From Impatiens glandulifera (taxonomy: Eukaryota; Streptophyta; Magnoliopsida; Ericales; Balsaminaceae): a stretch of 64,000 nt of DNA. This document shows, piece by piece, positions 1-12,600 of the stretch. The notes beneath the pieces were generated by a model. The model did not search any database. It was given only the letters and a program-made list of their open reading frames with translations, and was not told the DNA's origin. The stretch spans positions 143,459,913 through 143,523,912 of the forward strand of contig NC_061862.1 of the NCBI RefSeq assembly GCF_907164915.1, read 5' to 3'. How positions within the stretch are numbered: position 1 is the stretch's first letter; every line of letters begins with the position of its first letter. The position numbers were made by a program, and so were the translations under genes.

Positions 1-379
1 CATAGTAGTGTGGTGGGGTCATTTACATTTGGTCATTCTTGGGAAGTGTTTGTTTGTCAATCACTTTCTCAATTTTATTATTATATTTATTTAATAACTT
101 TAATTAAAATAACAAATTTTTAATCTTTATACGTAAAACACATATAATGTATATAGTTTATTATATTTAAAATTAGATAATAACGAAATATCTTTTTTTA
201 TAAATTTTTATTTTCATTTCAGTTTTTGAATCTTATACATTCTACTGACCAGATGATTAGAGTATGAACTTGATAATAAATAATGAATTATTACAATTGT
301 GCTTTTCAAGACATATGTGGTAATTTTGTTTTAAGAATCGGATTTTGTTTCACATATTAAAGTTGAGTTAGTGTTATAT

Positions 380-1760
380 TTTGTTCGATTCAATATTATG
401 TTTAATTGAATCAATTTTTTATCCCGAGTTTTTATAATTAGAATAGTATTCTCAGATTGGTGGGTTGGGTCGTTTGTTACTTATACCCTCCAATTATCTT
501 GATGGTTATGTCTCGAGTCTATGTTCGTCTTTTTATTAACAACAAAATAGATAAAGTTACTAGATTTAAAGTTTTTTTTCTAGTAAAGAGTTACTTAAAC
601 GATTGTTAAAGGTATCATTCCATTATTTATATGAGTTGCTCATTTTTTTTTTATCATATATGAAGATAGTCAGTTATTACTTGATTGACATTTTTTGGCA
701 TTTCTTATCAGCTTTAAGTTAAGGACGAATTTCCTTGTAATTCAAAATATTTGATAGAAATTTTTGTGGTATAATTTTGATTGGTTAATTTCTTTGACTA
801 TTATTACGAATATTTAGAATTACTCTAAAAAAAAATTATAATATTTTAATTATTAAAAATATGTTATATTATTTAACCTAATTTTTATCTAGTTGTTTTG
901 ATTTGAATTTTTTATATTTAACACCTTATTTTAAAGCAATGAATATTAATTTCTTAAAATAAAGAAGAATAAAAAGACTTTATGAGGTTCCACTCTTAAT
1001 AAATGTTATATGCCATTGGTATTTATTTGGTATCATGACTTGTCATCTAAGTCTATATTACAAATTTTACATTAATATCTTGTCCTTTTATTAAGTCCCT
1101 TTCAATTTTTTTTTTAAAGAATCTATTGATTAATTACAAAAGATTAACAATATCAATTTGGACCCTCTCTGTCGCAATTTTTAGTTTTAAAAGAAAATGT
1201 AGTGTCTTTTAAGAAAAAAAAGAGCCTCACTAATGATTACTACATCCCTCAATCTTAGACAATAATCCATAATACCCACTCAATATTTAAAGTTTTATAT
1301 CTCTTATTTGCATTTATCCAGATTAATTAACATTTGAAAATAAATTTATCCTTAATTTTTTTCTTAAAAAAAAAAAACTCTTTACTTAACTCGTGTGATA
1401 CTTTATTCGGCTTGTTTAATCGAATCGATTTCTTGGGCTCGAATTTTATAATTCGAGTAATATTCCCAACTATTGATTAGTCATTTGCTTTTTAAGTCAT
1501 ATCTGTTAATTATTTTAGTGTTGCTTTCTCGAGTCTCTATACATCTCTTTTTTAATAACAAATAAGATAAATTTATGAAATTGTTTCTTTTTTTTCTAAT
1601 AAAAGATTATTGAAAGTAATATATATTTTCTTAATTTATATGAGTTTTTCATTATTTTGACGTTATTATTTGACTAAACTATTTTGGACGTTGTTTGCAA
1701 ATTCACGGGAAATGACAAATTTAACTGACACTCAAAATATTGGGTAGAGATTTTCCGACT
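380..1760. repeat. Diverged direct repeat pair in AT-rich spacer
   Basis: Two stretches, about 380-780 and 1405-1760, align by eye in the same order: a TTTAATTGAATC-like start, a CTCGAGTCT block followed by a TTTTTATTAACAA run, a TTTATATGAGTT block, and a TCAAAATATT..GATAGA/GGTAGA end. They are about 1 kb apart and much diverged. They could be an old tandem duplication or decayed ends of a small element. No coding sequence is supported anywhere from 1 to 2914. Confidence 0.4.
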
Positions 1761-2184
1761 TTCTACACTGCATTATTAATTTATTCAATTTACTCACTTC
1801 TCGTTAGGAACTCAAATGAGTTCGCATTTGGAGTCACTTTAAAACAAATTTTAAGATGGTTGAATATTCTTCGTTTAAAATTTATTTTTTATAAATTTGT
1901 CATGTGTTTTGATTTTTTGAGATATTATTTTATATTATTTACAAATTAATATTTGATGTGTAACTCCTTATTTAAATTAATAAAAAATAATTTAAATAAA
2001 CTGAAAAAACAAACAAACATAAATTTAACTTTTTTTCAATCTATAAACTAATTGGCAATTCCTTTTTTTTTTCTTTCTTTTGTTCAAAACTGGTATTAAT
2101 GCAAAAAAAAAAAATTAAATAAGTTAGTTTAAATAATTCAAATGTCTTTTCATTTATCATTACATTAAATTCATCAATTAAAAC

Positions 2185-2189
<5 letters not shown>

Positions 2190-2261
<72 letters not shown>
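2190..2261. repeat. (TA)n microsatellite
   Basis: About 36 uninterrupted TA dinucleotides. The surrounding DNA (1761-2914) is AT-rich, with no supported gene apart from the probable 3' UTR of the CID gene that ends at 2915. Confidence 0.95.
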
Positions 2262-2264
<3 letters not shown>

Positions 2265-2914
2265 AACTTTTTAAATTTTGTAACCTAAAAAACAAATTTT
2301 TTCTTCAATTTCAACTGAGCAAAATTATTTAATTTATAACCCGAATCCAAACCAGGCCTGCCAAACAAAATCTTTTTGAGCTGTGATTCCAAAATTTTCA
2401 AAAAGAATTTCCTTGAATTCTTAAACATAGTTGAGCATTTAATTCTAGAAGTCTAATACCATTTGAATGTAAGAACATTAAAAAAAACATCATTAATAAC
2501 AACCCATGTGAAATCAAACTTCACCTAACTAGTAGCTACCATGAAATTGTAATGAATCAAGAAGGTAACATCCAACAAAAGAACCCTAAATGCATTACAT
2601 ATCCAACAAAAGGGGTAATTAGTTGTTGTTCAAACGACATCAAAGGCTACATAAACAATCAAAACAACATAACATAACTCTATATATCCTGCCTGGTTCG
2701 ATCGACCCAAAAGTCTCATGATTTCTGCACCAACATTGATGACAGAATACCGGAAATGGGTAATGAAATATAGTATGCATAACTTACACAACTATACACA
2801 TAACCATCACCAATTACGCATTCATATAACACTTTTATATATAAATATTATATAAAGATCTAGTAGTAGTAGTAACAATAATAACCGAGGCCTTCAGAAG
2901 ATAGGTTAGAACTC

Positions 2915-4561
2915 TCACTGCATTGGCGATCGGGGAGCACGGGGTCTGACTGGTGTTTTTGATGGACTTACCCTACATGCCCATAAAAATGTGTCAAAAC
3001 TGATATTTGATTATCATAATCCATAAAAATAAATAAATAAACCTTATGGGCAATGATCCAAGAACAGCTCCACTGCAATTAAGAGCAGCAATTGCACTTT
3101 CAGCCTGCAATTCATTGAAAAGCCATAAAAATCTGACATTTGTTCTAGTTCCCTATTAATGAGTAAAGAATGGTGGTTTAATTAGGCATATGTTATTGTT
3201 ACCATGATAAACTCGACAAAGGCAATGCGAGTTGAATGCTGATAATCTCCCAATAACCTCAATCGAAGAACCTGAAGATGAATACAAGATTTTCGAATGA
3301 AACAAACAAACATGATGATCGATTTGATTAATTTAAGACAAACCTCTCCACATAGAGTCTCGAAAAAGAGCTTCACATCTCCTTGAGTAACCTGGAAAAG
3401 CAACATGTAACAGTCATGATTTTGCAACATCTACAAAAAGGGTTATTAAGATTTTAACATCGAACAAAACCTAACCTTCTTGTCAATGTTTGTACAATAA
3501 ACAGTCCTTGCACACATCTCCCGTTCATCTTCAGACTGAAAATGTCAAATGAGTGAAGCTCAGACAAGGTGAATGTAAGAGCCTGACCTAAGTATAAAAT
3601 TGAAAACTAACCCTGGGCAAATAAGCATGATTAACAGGAGCAATTGCAGTTTTGGATGGAAGAACCCTAACAGGGTAATAACCAAGCATAGTTCCTGCCA
3701 AACTCAAAGAATTCCTAGCCCCTTCTGCAATCATTCAACAAAATTGAGCCATTTTCACAAATCATAAAGTAAAACCAACAAGAACCCGTAATACCTTCAT
3801 CAGTAAACTCAACAAACGCAAACTTTAAAATAGAATTAGGATCACCACAAACTCGACAGTCCACAACCTTCATCAACCAAATTCACAAATTCAATTTGAG
3901 GGTTTTTAACAAAAACAGTCATTACAAGTCATCATCACTTACCTGTCCACAGGTTTGAAAAAGTGTTGCAAGTTGTTCTTCAGTAACCTGATGATCAATA
4001 TCAGATACATATACAGTCTTTCTAATAACTTCTTCTCTTTGAGCAACACTAGTGCGGCTGTTCATCCTTCTTTTTCCATTAGCATAGTTATTCTTCTTCT
4101 GAGTATGAAAACCCAGATTCAGAAACTAATAAAGTGAATCAAATGAACATAAAAAGGTATGTATGAGAAGATGAATATAATACCCGACGAAGATTATTTC
4201 CATCAGGAACAGGTTGAATTAGGTAATTATTAGCATATGCTAGATGGATCGGAGAAAAGGGTACTGATCGATTGATTGTTAGTGAAGGAGGAATGAATTC
4301 TTCAGCTAATGGATTCAATTTAGATAACATTTCTTCCAAATCCCTCATTTCTCTCTTAAAACCCTCACCACCCACATCATCATTTGACAGTATCTGATGA
4401 TCCTGATTAGTGAACCCATTCTGAACTAGATTCATCGGAGCCGGAGCAATCTCCTGCTCCTCTTCTTTGTCCTGTATCTGAAAATTCTGATCAATCGATT
4501 CTGTACGATTAGAAGAAGGAACAACAACATTATTGATCCCAGCGTTTTCAGTAACTGCCAT
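2915..4561 (-). CDS. CID-type PABP-interacting protein with PAM2 and two RRMs
   Basis: Nine coding exons give 338 aa: 4184-4561, 3943-4098, 3795-3867, 3612-3724, 3476-3535, 3344-3391, 3203-3271, 3043-3104, 2915-2972. All introns are GT-AG and phases agree. Residues 1-126 are acidic and hold a PAM2 motif at about 79-94 (LSKLNPLAEEF), which in this family binds the MLLE domain of poly(A)-binding protein. A basic patch (KRRMNSR, from about 135) could be a nuclear signal. RRM1 has RNP2 VYVSDI (155-160) and RNP1 LKFAFVEF (191-198). RRM2 has RNP2 VYCTNI (252-257) and RNP1 TRIAFVEF (290-297). Length and order match Arabidopsis CID8-CID13, predicted to act in mRNA fate. Which CID it is cannot be decided here. 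The gene appears intact. Confidence 0.93.
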
Positions 4562-4865
4562 GATTTCTTTTACACTCTCGATGATCTAGTTCTACTTTGT
4601 TCAAACAAACAAAAACAAGAACAAAAAAGCAAGATTATCATCAAGAACAGGATAAGTCTTGGCATAAAGGAAATCATAAGTAAATAACATTTACCCAGTA
4701 ATTTGATGTTAAATCTCATCCATGGGTATGAAAAAAGATAGGATTTGGGTCTGAAAACATTAATGATTCATCATCATCTTCAAGAAATGTTACATGAAGA
4801 AGAAAGACTTTCAAGAAAATGTTTTTTTTAGAGAGAGAAAGACTATATTGGTGAAGAAACAAATA
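4562..4865 (-). promoter_or_regulatory. 5' leader of the CID gene with a probable leader intron
   Basis: Upstream of the start codon the minus strand shows a good acceptor (AACAAAG, about 4597) after a T-rich tract. A candidate donor (TTACTGG then GTAAAT) lies near 4695. Before that is a leader rich in GA and TTCTTC with short upstream ATG frames. This would make a ~100-bp 5' UTR intron. It is inferred from splice signals only. Confidence 0.5.
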
Positions 4866-4869
4866 TTAA

Positions 4870-6995
4870 GACAAGTGCAAAAATAAATAAAATGGGTTAT
4901 AAAAATAAATATTAATAAATAAATTATATATAAAAGAGGAAAAAAGTGATGCTTTGGATGGTCCGTTTACAGTTTCCACCACCGAAGCACTTTTTGTATC
5001 TTTTCAAAAATCAATAGATAATTATTAATATTAAGTTATAACAATCTGAATTGATCTTATTTATTAGATGGATAAGTTGTGTTTAAATATAATGTTTATC
5101 TCATATTAATTAAAATCTTTATATATAAAAAATAATATTTTTAAGTGATTTAATAATTAAAATTGTTTTGAGAAAAAATTTAATTGAAGTTAGGGTAATC
5201 TAGATATCAAATTTGATGAACAATTTTTTAAAAAAAATCGTTGAAAAAGTTGAGTGTTACTTCATAGACGAACTCAATTGAGTTTTTCAGCAAGTCGAAC
5301 GAATCAATGCAACGTTTTGGAAATTTTTTTACCAAATATTTAAACGACAATTAAAATTATCATTAGTCGAGTGTTAGTAAGCATCACCGAAAAAAGTTCG
5401 ATCAAATAATAATGGATCATCTACACATATGTCTAAAATAATGAAAAAATCGTACAAATAATAGAATGATAAATGTAAGGGGTCTCCATATAAAATATGG
5501 AATACAGTAATTCTTTATTAAAAACAATAAAATAAAATAACTTTAAATTTGATTATTTCGTCTCATTTACTATTAAGAAGATAATGGGCACGGACTTGAG
5601 AATGGATCACCAACACAATGAGAGGGTACCGTATGAATAACAAACAACTCACCAACGATTAAGAGTTTTATTTGGATTACAAAATTCTGAAAAATTCAAG
5701 ACGGAAAAATCGATTTGACTAAACATGATGCTGAATCGAACAAAAACACTGCAACAACTAAAATTTCAATGATAAATAAAAACAATGCATCTTTTCATAA
5801 ATTATTTTTAAAGTTTATTTTTTTTAGAGGGAAAAGAAAAATCAACTTAAAAAAAATTATTAATTTAATAAATTATCTATTTTTGAAAAAAAAATAGAAT
5901 TAATTCAAATAAAGAGTTACATATCAAAAGTTAAATGGTAAAATAATGTCAACAAAATTAAATCAATTAAATAAAAATTTAAATATTAAATAATATTACA
6001 TATTTGTAATAATTAAAATTCTAAGAAAAAATATTAAATAATTTTAGTTAGACTCCAAAGATTTGTAACGATAGGTGATAGAATAAAGTAAGTTGAACAA
6101 CCAATTAAATGATGTTAGAAAAACCTCTACTAAATATTTTGAACGACAATGATAAACAACGCCAAAATATGTTAGGTCAAGTAACAATTACGGTGTAGAA
6201 AAAAAAACGATGTACCTTTCGATGCTAAAAAATTATTTAAAAAATAAATAAAAGGTTAAGGAGAGAAACTTAATAAATTAGTTTTGAAATTTATATAAGT
6301 AATATATATAAGAATTAGTGTTTCATAAAATAGACTCATCCTAGGACCACCTATTTTAAATTTAAAATGTCCACTTTTTATTAAAGTATATAGTGTATTT
6401 GTTTTTTTTATATAAATTATTATTTATCTACAATTAAATTAGAATAATTAGTTGATGTGAGAAATATAATAGTTTTTTTCATTTAAATTTGGGAACTAGG
6501 TGTGATGGGTCAATTTTTGGGATAAGTTTAAATTCGATTTTCTTACTTCGGTAATATTATATCAAGTATATATCAAATATTAGGTCAATTTGATAATTAT
6601 TTGAATATATGATATTTTATATTTAATAATTCATATTTAACCTCTTTTAAACTAATTTTGAACAACTAATTAAAAATTAAATAAAAAAATATAAATATAA
6701 TAACTACTTAAAAACAACTCTTCTTATTAAACAAAAAAAATTGATATATCTTTAAAACTTATTAATTAATGTTAACTAATATAATACAAATCAAAATAAA
6801 ATTAGTTCTATTATTTAAATAGATCAAATATCTTTCTTACTATATCAATCATTTACACTTTATCAATGAACCTTATAATCGGTTCATTCAATGTCTTTTT
6901 AATTCAGATTAGATCGATATGATGGTTAAGATTCATATCGACGTGAATGTTCACCCTTACATTTCTTACATTTTATTATTATATTTAAAGATAAT
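4870..6995. other. AT-rich spacer with inverted copies of the 0.4-1.8 kb repeat
   Basis: No supported gene. Around 5590-5670 the text GAGAGGGTA..GAATAACAAACAACTCACCAA resembles the reverse complement of 455-515. Blocks at 5240-5400 and 6060-6200 share ACGACAAT and neighbouring words. This suggests an old repeat family around the CID gene, some copies inverted. Confidence 0.3.
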
Positions 6996-7333
6996 ATTAA
7001 CTAGTATATATATAATGTTTAATTTTTAAAGTATTCAGATTTTCGGGGTGAGAGTTCTGGTTAATTTTAATATATATGTAAAAGTAAAATTGATACTTTG
7101 TTGGATTGTGGTTAACCTGTCCATAAACTTAAAATGGTTAAAAATAAAATTTAAAATGTTATATTTATGTTTCGAATTTGCAACCTAACAAAACCGTATA
7201 ACTTTTTAACCAACTAAACTAATAAAATTTTATATTTTAAATTCAACATCAAATTTGATAAACGCGAGATATTCGCGGGACATTTTTAACAATATAAGTT
7301 CAACTTTTTAACTAACTAATATATATATACATA
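6996..7333. repeat. ~320-bp tandem repeat, unit 1 and start of unit 2
   Basis: Starts near TATATATATAATGTTTAATT and runs through TTAATTTTAATATATATG, CCATAAACTTAAA, GTTTCGAATTTGCAAC and AACGCGAGATATTCG to TTCAACTTTTTAACTAACTAA. It then begins the next unit and is cut at 7333 by the copia insertion. The array continues at 17036 and again after 18643. Confidence 0.75.
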
Positions 7334-7558
7334 TGTTGTGCGGAATGCAAGAAATTGATGAACAATAAAGTGTGAAAAAAACAGATGAAGAGAGATTTCT
7401 TATTGTCAAAAAGATTAAGATAGAACAGATTACAACAAAAGAAATAAACTACGACTATTAAAATGCTGAAAACAAGAAAACGTAAATACTAACTTAATTA
7501 AGCATAACTGTAGAATTAAATGTGATATTATTTCATATACTAAAGGCAGATCGTTACA
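7334..7558 (-). repeat. 3' LTR of outer copia
   Basis: 225 bp, pairs with 16795-17030. A purine tract (GCAAGGTGGAAATT on the minus strand, just inside at about 7559-7572) fits a polypurine tract. Confidence 0.9.
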
Positions 7559-7606
7559 AATTTCCACCTTGCCTTAGTATCACCTAACAAAAAAAGCCTG
7601 ATCAAA

Positions 7607-9011
7607 CTACTTCCAACTGTCAACATTTAGCAGATCCAAACAATGAGTGAATTTGTTAAGTGGGACTGGTTTCGTGAACATGTCAGCAGGATTATGATGT
7701 GTGCTGATCTTCTTCACTTTGATTCTCCTCTCAGTACGAAGAAAATGATAACGAACATCAATATGTTTGGTTCTATCATGATGCACTTAAGCTATCACAA
7801 AAAACAATTGCCTGATCATGATGGATACCAAGGTCACTGATTAATCCTTTCAACCATATACCCTCCTTGGTTGCTTCAGTTAGCGCCATATACTCAACCT
7901 CGCTAGTGGACAACATCACCGTCGACTGTAATGTTGCCTTCCAACTAACCATAGAGTCACCAAGAGTGTAAACATGACCCGTCATTAATCTTCTACCATC
8001 GATATCTGCAGTATAATCTGAGTCCGAATAACCAGTTACGAGACACTGGTTATTACTCCCATAAATGAGACCAACATCGGATGTGTCTCTCAGATAGCGA
8101 AATATTCGTTTTACCGCTTGTTAGTGCTCCTTAATAGGTCGAGACATAAACCTGCTAACAACACTAACTGAATACGCAATATCAGGTCTAGTGCATACCA
8201 TGGCATACATTAAACTACCCACCGCATTAGCATACGGTACATTAAACATGTATAATTAACTTCTCAGCTTCAGACTGGGGTGCGAATGCAGACAAATGAT
8301 CAGTAACAGCTGCAGGAGTATTGAGAGCCTTTGCTGTACTTATCCCAAAACGAGACAACATTTTCAAAATATAACTCTTCTGTGAAAAAAATAGCTTCTT
8401 TTGAACTCGATCTCTTACTATTTCCATGCCCAGAATTTTTCGTGCTCCACCTAGATCTTTCATATCAAACTCAGAACTGAGAAAGTCTTTCAGCTGCGAT
8501 TAACATGTCGTCTACATATAGGAGTAAATAAATCAAAGAACCATCACCGATTTTGTTGTGATAGACAAAACAATCATATGCACTCCTATTGTAACCATGT
8601 TCAATCATAAAATTGTCAAACCGCTTATACCACTGTCGACCACTGTCGAGGAGACTGTTTAAGTCCATACAAAGACTTCTTCAGACTACAAACATGTGTT
8701 TCCTTACCATGAACAAGAAATCCTTCAGGCTGACTCACCAGTATATCCTCCTCAATCTCACCATGTAAGAAAGACGTCTTTACGTCTAATTGTTCGAGTT
8801 CTAGATCCTGATGTACTACTATAGCTAGTAGTACCCTGATAGAAGTGTGTCAGACTACAGGTGAGAATATCTCATTGTAGTCTACGCTTTCCTTTTGACT
8901 GAATCCCTTTGCAACTAATCGTGCTTTATATCTAGTCCCTTTGGCACTAGATGTTCCATCTTTCCTTTTGAAAATCCATTTGCACCCAATGACTTTTCTT
9001 CCCTTAGGTAA
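7607..9011 (-). pseudogene. Outer copia pol, 3' part: reverse transcriptase and RNase H (broken)
   Basis: Second half of the outer polyprotein, downstream of the inner insertion. RT block motifs are visible: [42 protein letters not shown] and YVDDMLIAA (about 8490). RNase H follows (MVSWKATLQS near 7940, then [10 protein letters not shown]), ending DLLNVDSWK with a stop at 7607-7609. Breaks: an in-frame TGA just after FSPVV (about 8851), a deletion with frameshift near 8463-8475 after the YVDD block, and a deletion near 7800 in RNase H. It is not functional. Confidence 0.9.
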
Positions 9012-9016
9012 AGTAA

Positions 9017-9572
9017 TGTTGGGTCAGCTCATTTGGCAGCTGGGCCTAACAAATTAATAAAGCCCATTAGGGCATATTTAATTAAGGAAAAAAAAACACA
9101 GCAGTTTGTGGGTAGTTTTTTCTCTCTCTCTTCAAGAAGTTCTTCCTCCATTAAAGCAGCAATTCCTCCATTGCAATAGCAGGTTCTTCTTCTGATTTCC
9201 TTTATCTCTTCTCCATTTGGTTAGCCATCTTTAGTGATGATGATAATGTATGTGAATGACAAGTTAGGATGAGGTTAATTGATAACTTTTGTTAGATTAC
9301 CTCTAGGCTTGTATTGAACTACATTGTATACCCATTTGATATAGTGGATGATTTAAGTGGCCGAAATGTCCCGTGGTTTTTACCTAATTTGGGTTTTCCA
9401 CGTAAAATATTAGTGTCTTGCTCTCTGTTTCTTTGATTGTTTGATTGTTTGATGCTCAATTGTTTTGGCTGCCTATTTGATTACACAAAAGGGAAAAAGA
9501 ACTGTTAGGCCTTGTTGTAGCTTGTTTATTTCTGAATTGCTAAACATGTGCTATTATTCGATTTCTCCAACA
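9017..9572 (+). repeat. 5' LTR of inner copia
   Basis: 556 bp, begins TGTTGGGTCAGC and ends TTTCTCCAACA; near-identical partner at 13608-14164. Confidence 0.97.
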
Positions 9573-9574
9573 AG

Positions 9575-9586
9575 TGGTATCAGAGC
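9575..9586 (+). other. Primer-binding site of inner copia
   Basis: TGGTATCAGAGC, two bases after the LTR, complementary to the 3' end of plant initiator tRNA-Met as in most plant copia elements. Confidence 0.93.
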
Positions 9587-9621
9587 TGAGTTCGTTTGGT
9601 GGTGATTCTTGTATAATTCAA

Positions 9622-12600
9622 ATGGAAGAATCGTTGAGCAGTAATGGAACGATGATCAAACTCACAGCTACCAATTACACAATCTGGAAGTCACGGATGG
9701 AGGACTTATTGTGTAATTATGATTATGAAGACACTATTTTGGGTGATAAAGGCAAACCAGAGGCTATGACATATGGAGATTGGAAGAAGCTGAACAGAAA
9801 GGCAGTTAGTAAAATCAGGCAATGGGTTGACAACAGTGTGTACCAGCATGTGGCTACTGAAGTTAATACTTATAAGGTGTGGACTATTTTGAGTGAACTG
9901 TATGAGAAGAACAACACTCAAAACAGAGCATTTCTATTTAGGAAGCTTTGCTCGTTGAAATATCAAGATGGGTCTTCTATGTCTGAGCATCTAAATGCTT
10001 TTCAGGGGATTCTAAATGAGTTGGCTGCGATAGGAATGAAATTTGATGATAAGCTCCATGCTATGTGTTTGATTAATTCTCTGCCTGATAGTTGGGAAAC
10101 ACTTGTGGTTTCAATTACCAATTCTGTTCCACAAGGTAAGCTCACTTTGAAAATGATGAAAGAGAGCGTGCTGAATGAAGAGGCTAGAAGAAAAGAATAG
10201 GGCTTCTCGACTCCAAGTCAGGTGTTCGTGACTGAGAAAAGGGGTAGAAGTAAAAGTAAAACTCCAAAGAATCGCAGTGGCAGTTCAGACAGGTCACAGG
10301 GAACATCCAGCTCGAGAAAAGAGATTACATGTTATCATTGTGGCAAGCCAAGACACAAGAAGTATCAGTGCAGATCTTTGAAGCGGGAACAAAAGGAGAA
10401 TAAGCAAGATGGAAGTAGTAAGGTTGCAGATGTGGGTGGTAACGACATCGATATTGTTTACGACAATGATAGTATCAACCTTGTTTCTCAAGATACACAA
10501 TGGGTGGTAGACTCAGGTGCTTCTTATCATGTCACCAATCGTTGTGATATTTTTGCTTCTTACACTAGAGGACAGTTTGGTTCAGTGACGTTGGGAAACC
10601 ATGTTACGTGTAAGATTGTTGGAAAAGGAGATGTCTGTTTGGATACTAACACTTCGTGCAAGCTACTTTTGAAGAATGTTCGACATGTTCCTGATATTCG
10701 GATGAATTTGATCTCTACTAGTATTCTTGATGATGAGGGCTATCATAGTTACTTTGGTGAAGGAAAATGGAAACTCACTAAGGGATCTTTGGTGATAGCT
10801 AAAGGAAAGAAGGTTGGTTCTCTTTATGTGACAGAGACTAAGTCTTACGGTGGAGAAGCAAATGCAGTTAATGATTGTTCATCACAGCTTTGGCATAAGA
10901 GACTTGGTCACTTAAGTCAGAATGGCATGCGAGTTATCTCCAAGACAATCGATCTCCAAGGCTTAAAGTCCACAGATTTGAAGACATGCACAGATTGCTT
11001 AGTTGGTAAGCAACATAGAGTTTCCTTCAAAAGTTTCTCTCCATCTAGGAAGCCCAATATCCTAGACATGGTTCACACAGACATATGTTTTATGGATTCC
11101 TTGACTTTAGGTGGTGCTCATTATTACATCACTTTTATCGATGATTGCTCAAGGAAGGTGTGGGCATATTGCTTGAAGACTAAGGATCAAGCATTGGCTT
11201 ACTTCAAGTTGTTTCATGCTGAAGTGGAGAGAGAAACTGGGAAGAAGTTGAAATGTGTTCGTTCGGACAATGGTGGCGAATACAGAGGACCATTTGTGGA
11301 ATACTGTAAAAGTCATGGGATCAAGATTATGAAGACTGTGCCAAAAACACCTCAACAGAATGGAGTTGCAGAGAGGATGAACAGGTCTATCAATGAGAGA
11401 ATTTTGTGTATGTTGTCTCATGTTAAGTTGCCAAAATCCTTTTGGGGAGAAGCAATGAAGACATCGGTTGATCTGATAAACCTTTCACCCTCAACTCCTT
11501 TAGATGGCGACGTTCCAGAAAGAGTTTGGAGAGGTAAAGACGTCTCTTATGATCACTTGAGAGTTTTTGGTTGTAAAGTGTTTGTTCATGTTTCTCGAGA
11601 TGAGAGAGCTAAGCTTGATAGCAAGACGAGACAGTGTATCTTTATTGGGTATGGTCACGGAGAATTTGGGTACCGATGTTAGGATCCGGTTAACAAGAAA
11701 CTCATTAGAAGCAGAGATGTGGTATTCTTTGAAGATCAGACCATTGAAGACTTTGAGAAAAAGGAAAAGCCGAAGTCTACAGAGAATGAATTGCTTGACA
11801 ATGGTAGGATTCGTACACCACAATCACAGCCCAATGATGTGGAGAATGCCCAAGTTGAGGTTGATGAGACTCCTTTAGTTGATGCTGAGCCAACAGAGGA
11901 AGCTGAACAAGATGATGATAGTTCTCTAGAGCCACCTAATGATCAGCATATTAGAAGATCTAGTAGGCAGAGACAACCTTCTAGTAGGTATCCTCCCAAT
12001 GAGTATGTGATGTTGACTGACGGGGGAGAACCAGAAACCTATCAAGAAGTATTGTCTCATGAAAACAAGAACAAGTGGTCGGTGGCAATGCAAAAAGAGA
12101 TAAATTCCTTGCAAGAGAACGAAACTTATGACTTGGTGAAACTTCTAAAAGGAAAGAAGACTTTGAAGAACAAGTGGGTATTCAAGTTGAAGCACCAAGA
12201 AAATAGCTCACAACCTCGATACAAAGCAAGGCTGGTTGTGAAGGGCTTTGGACAGAAAAAGGGGATTGATTTTGAAGAGGTCTTCTCACCAGTTGTGAAG
12301 AGGTCATCCATCAGAGTTGTGTTGGCATTGGCTGCTAGTCAAGATTTGGAAATTGAACAACTGGATGTGAAGACTGCATTTCTCCATGGTGACTTGGAGG
12401 AAGAGATTTATATGGAACAACCTGAGGGTTTCAAAGTTAAAGGTAAAGAAGATCTTGTCTGCAGGTTGAGGAAAAGCTTGTATGGGCTCAAGCAAGCGCC
12501 TAGACAATGGTACAAGAAATTTGACTCCTTCATGGAAGCAAATGGGTACAGTAAGACTACTTCTGATTATTGTATTTTTATCAAGAGATACAGTGTTGAT

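Noticed and set aside
2041..2295. ORF with an Ile-Tyr run
   Set aside because: Translation of the (TA)n microsatellite.
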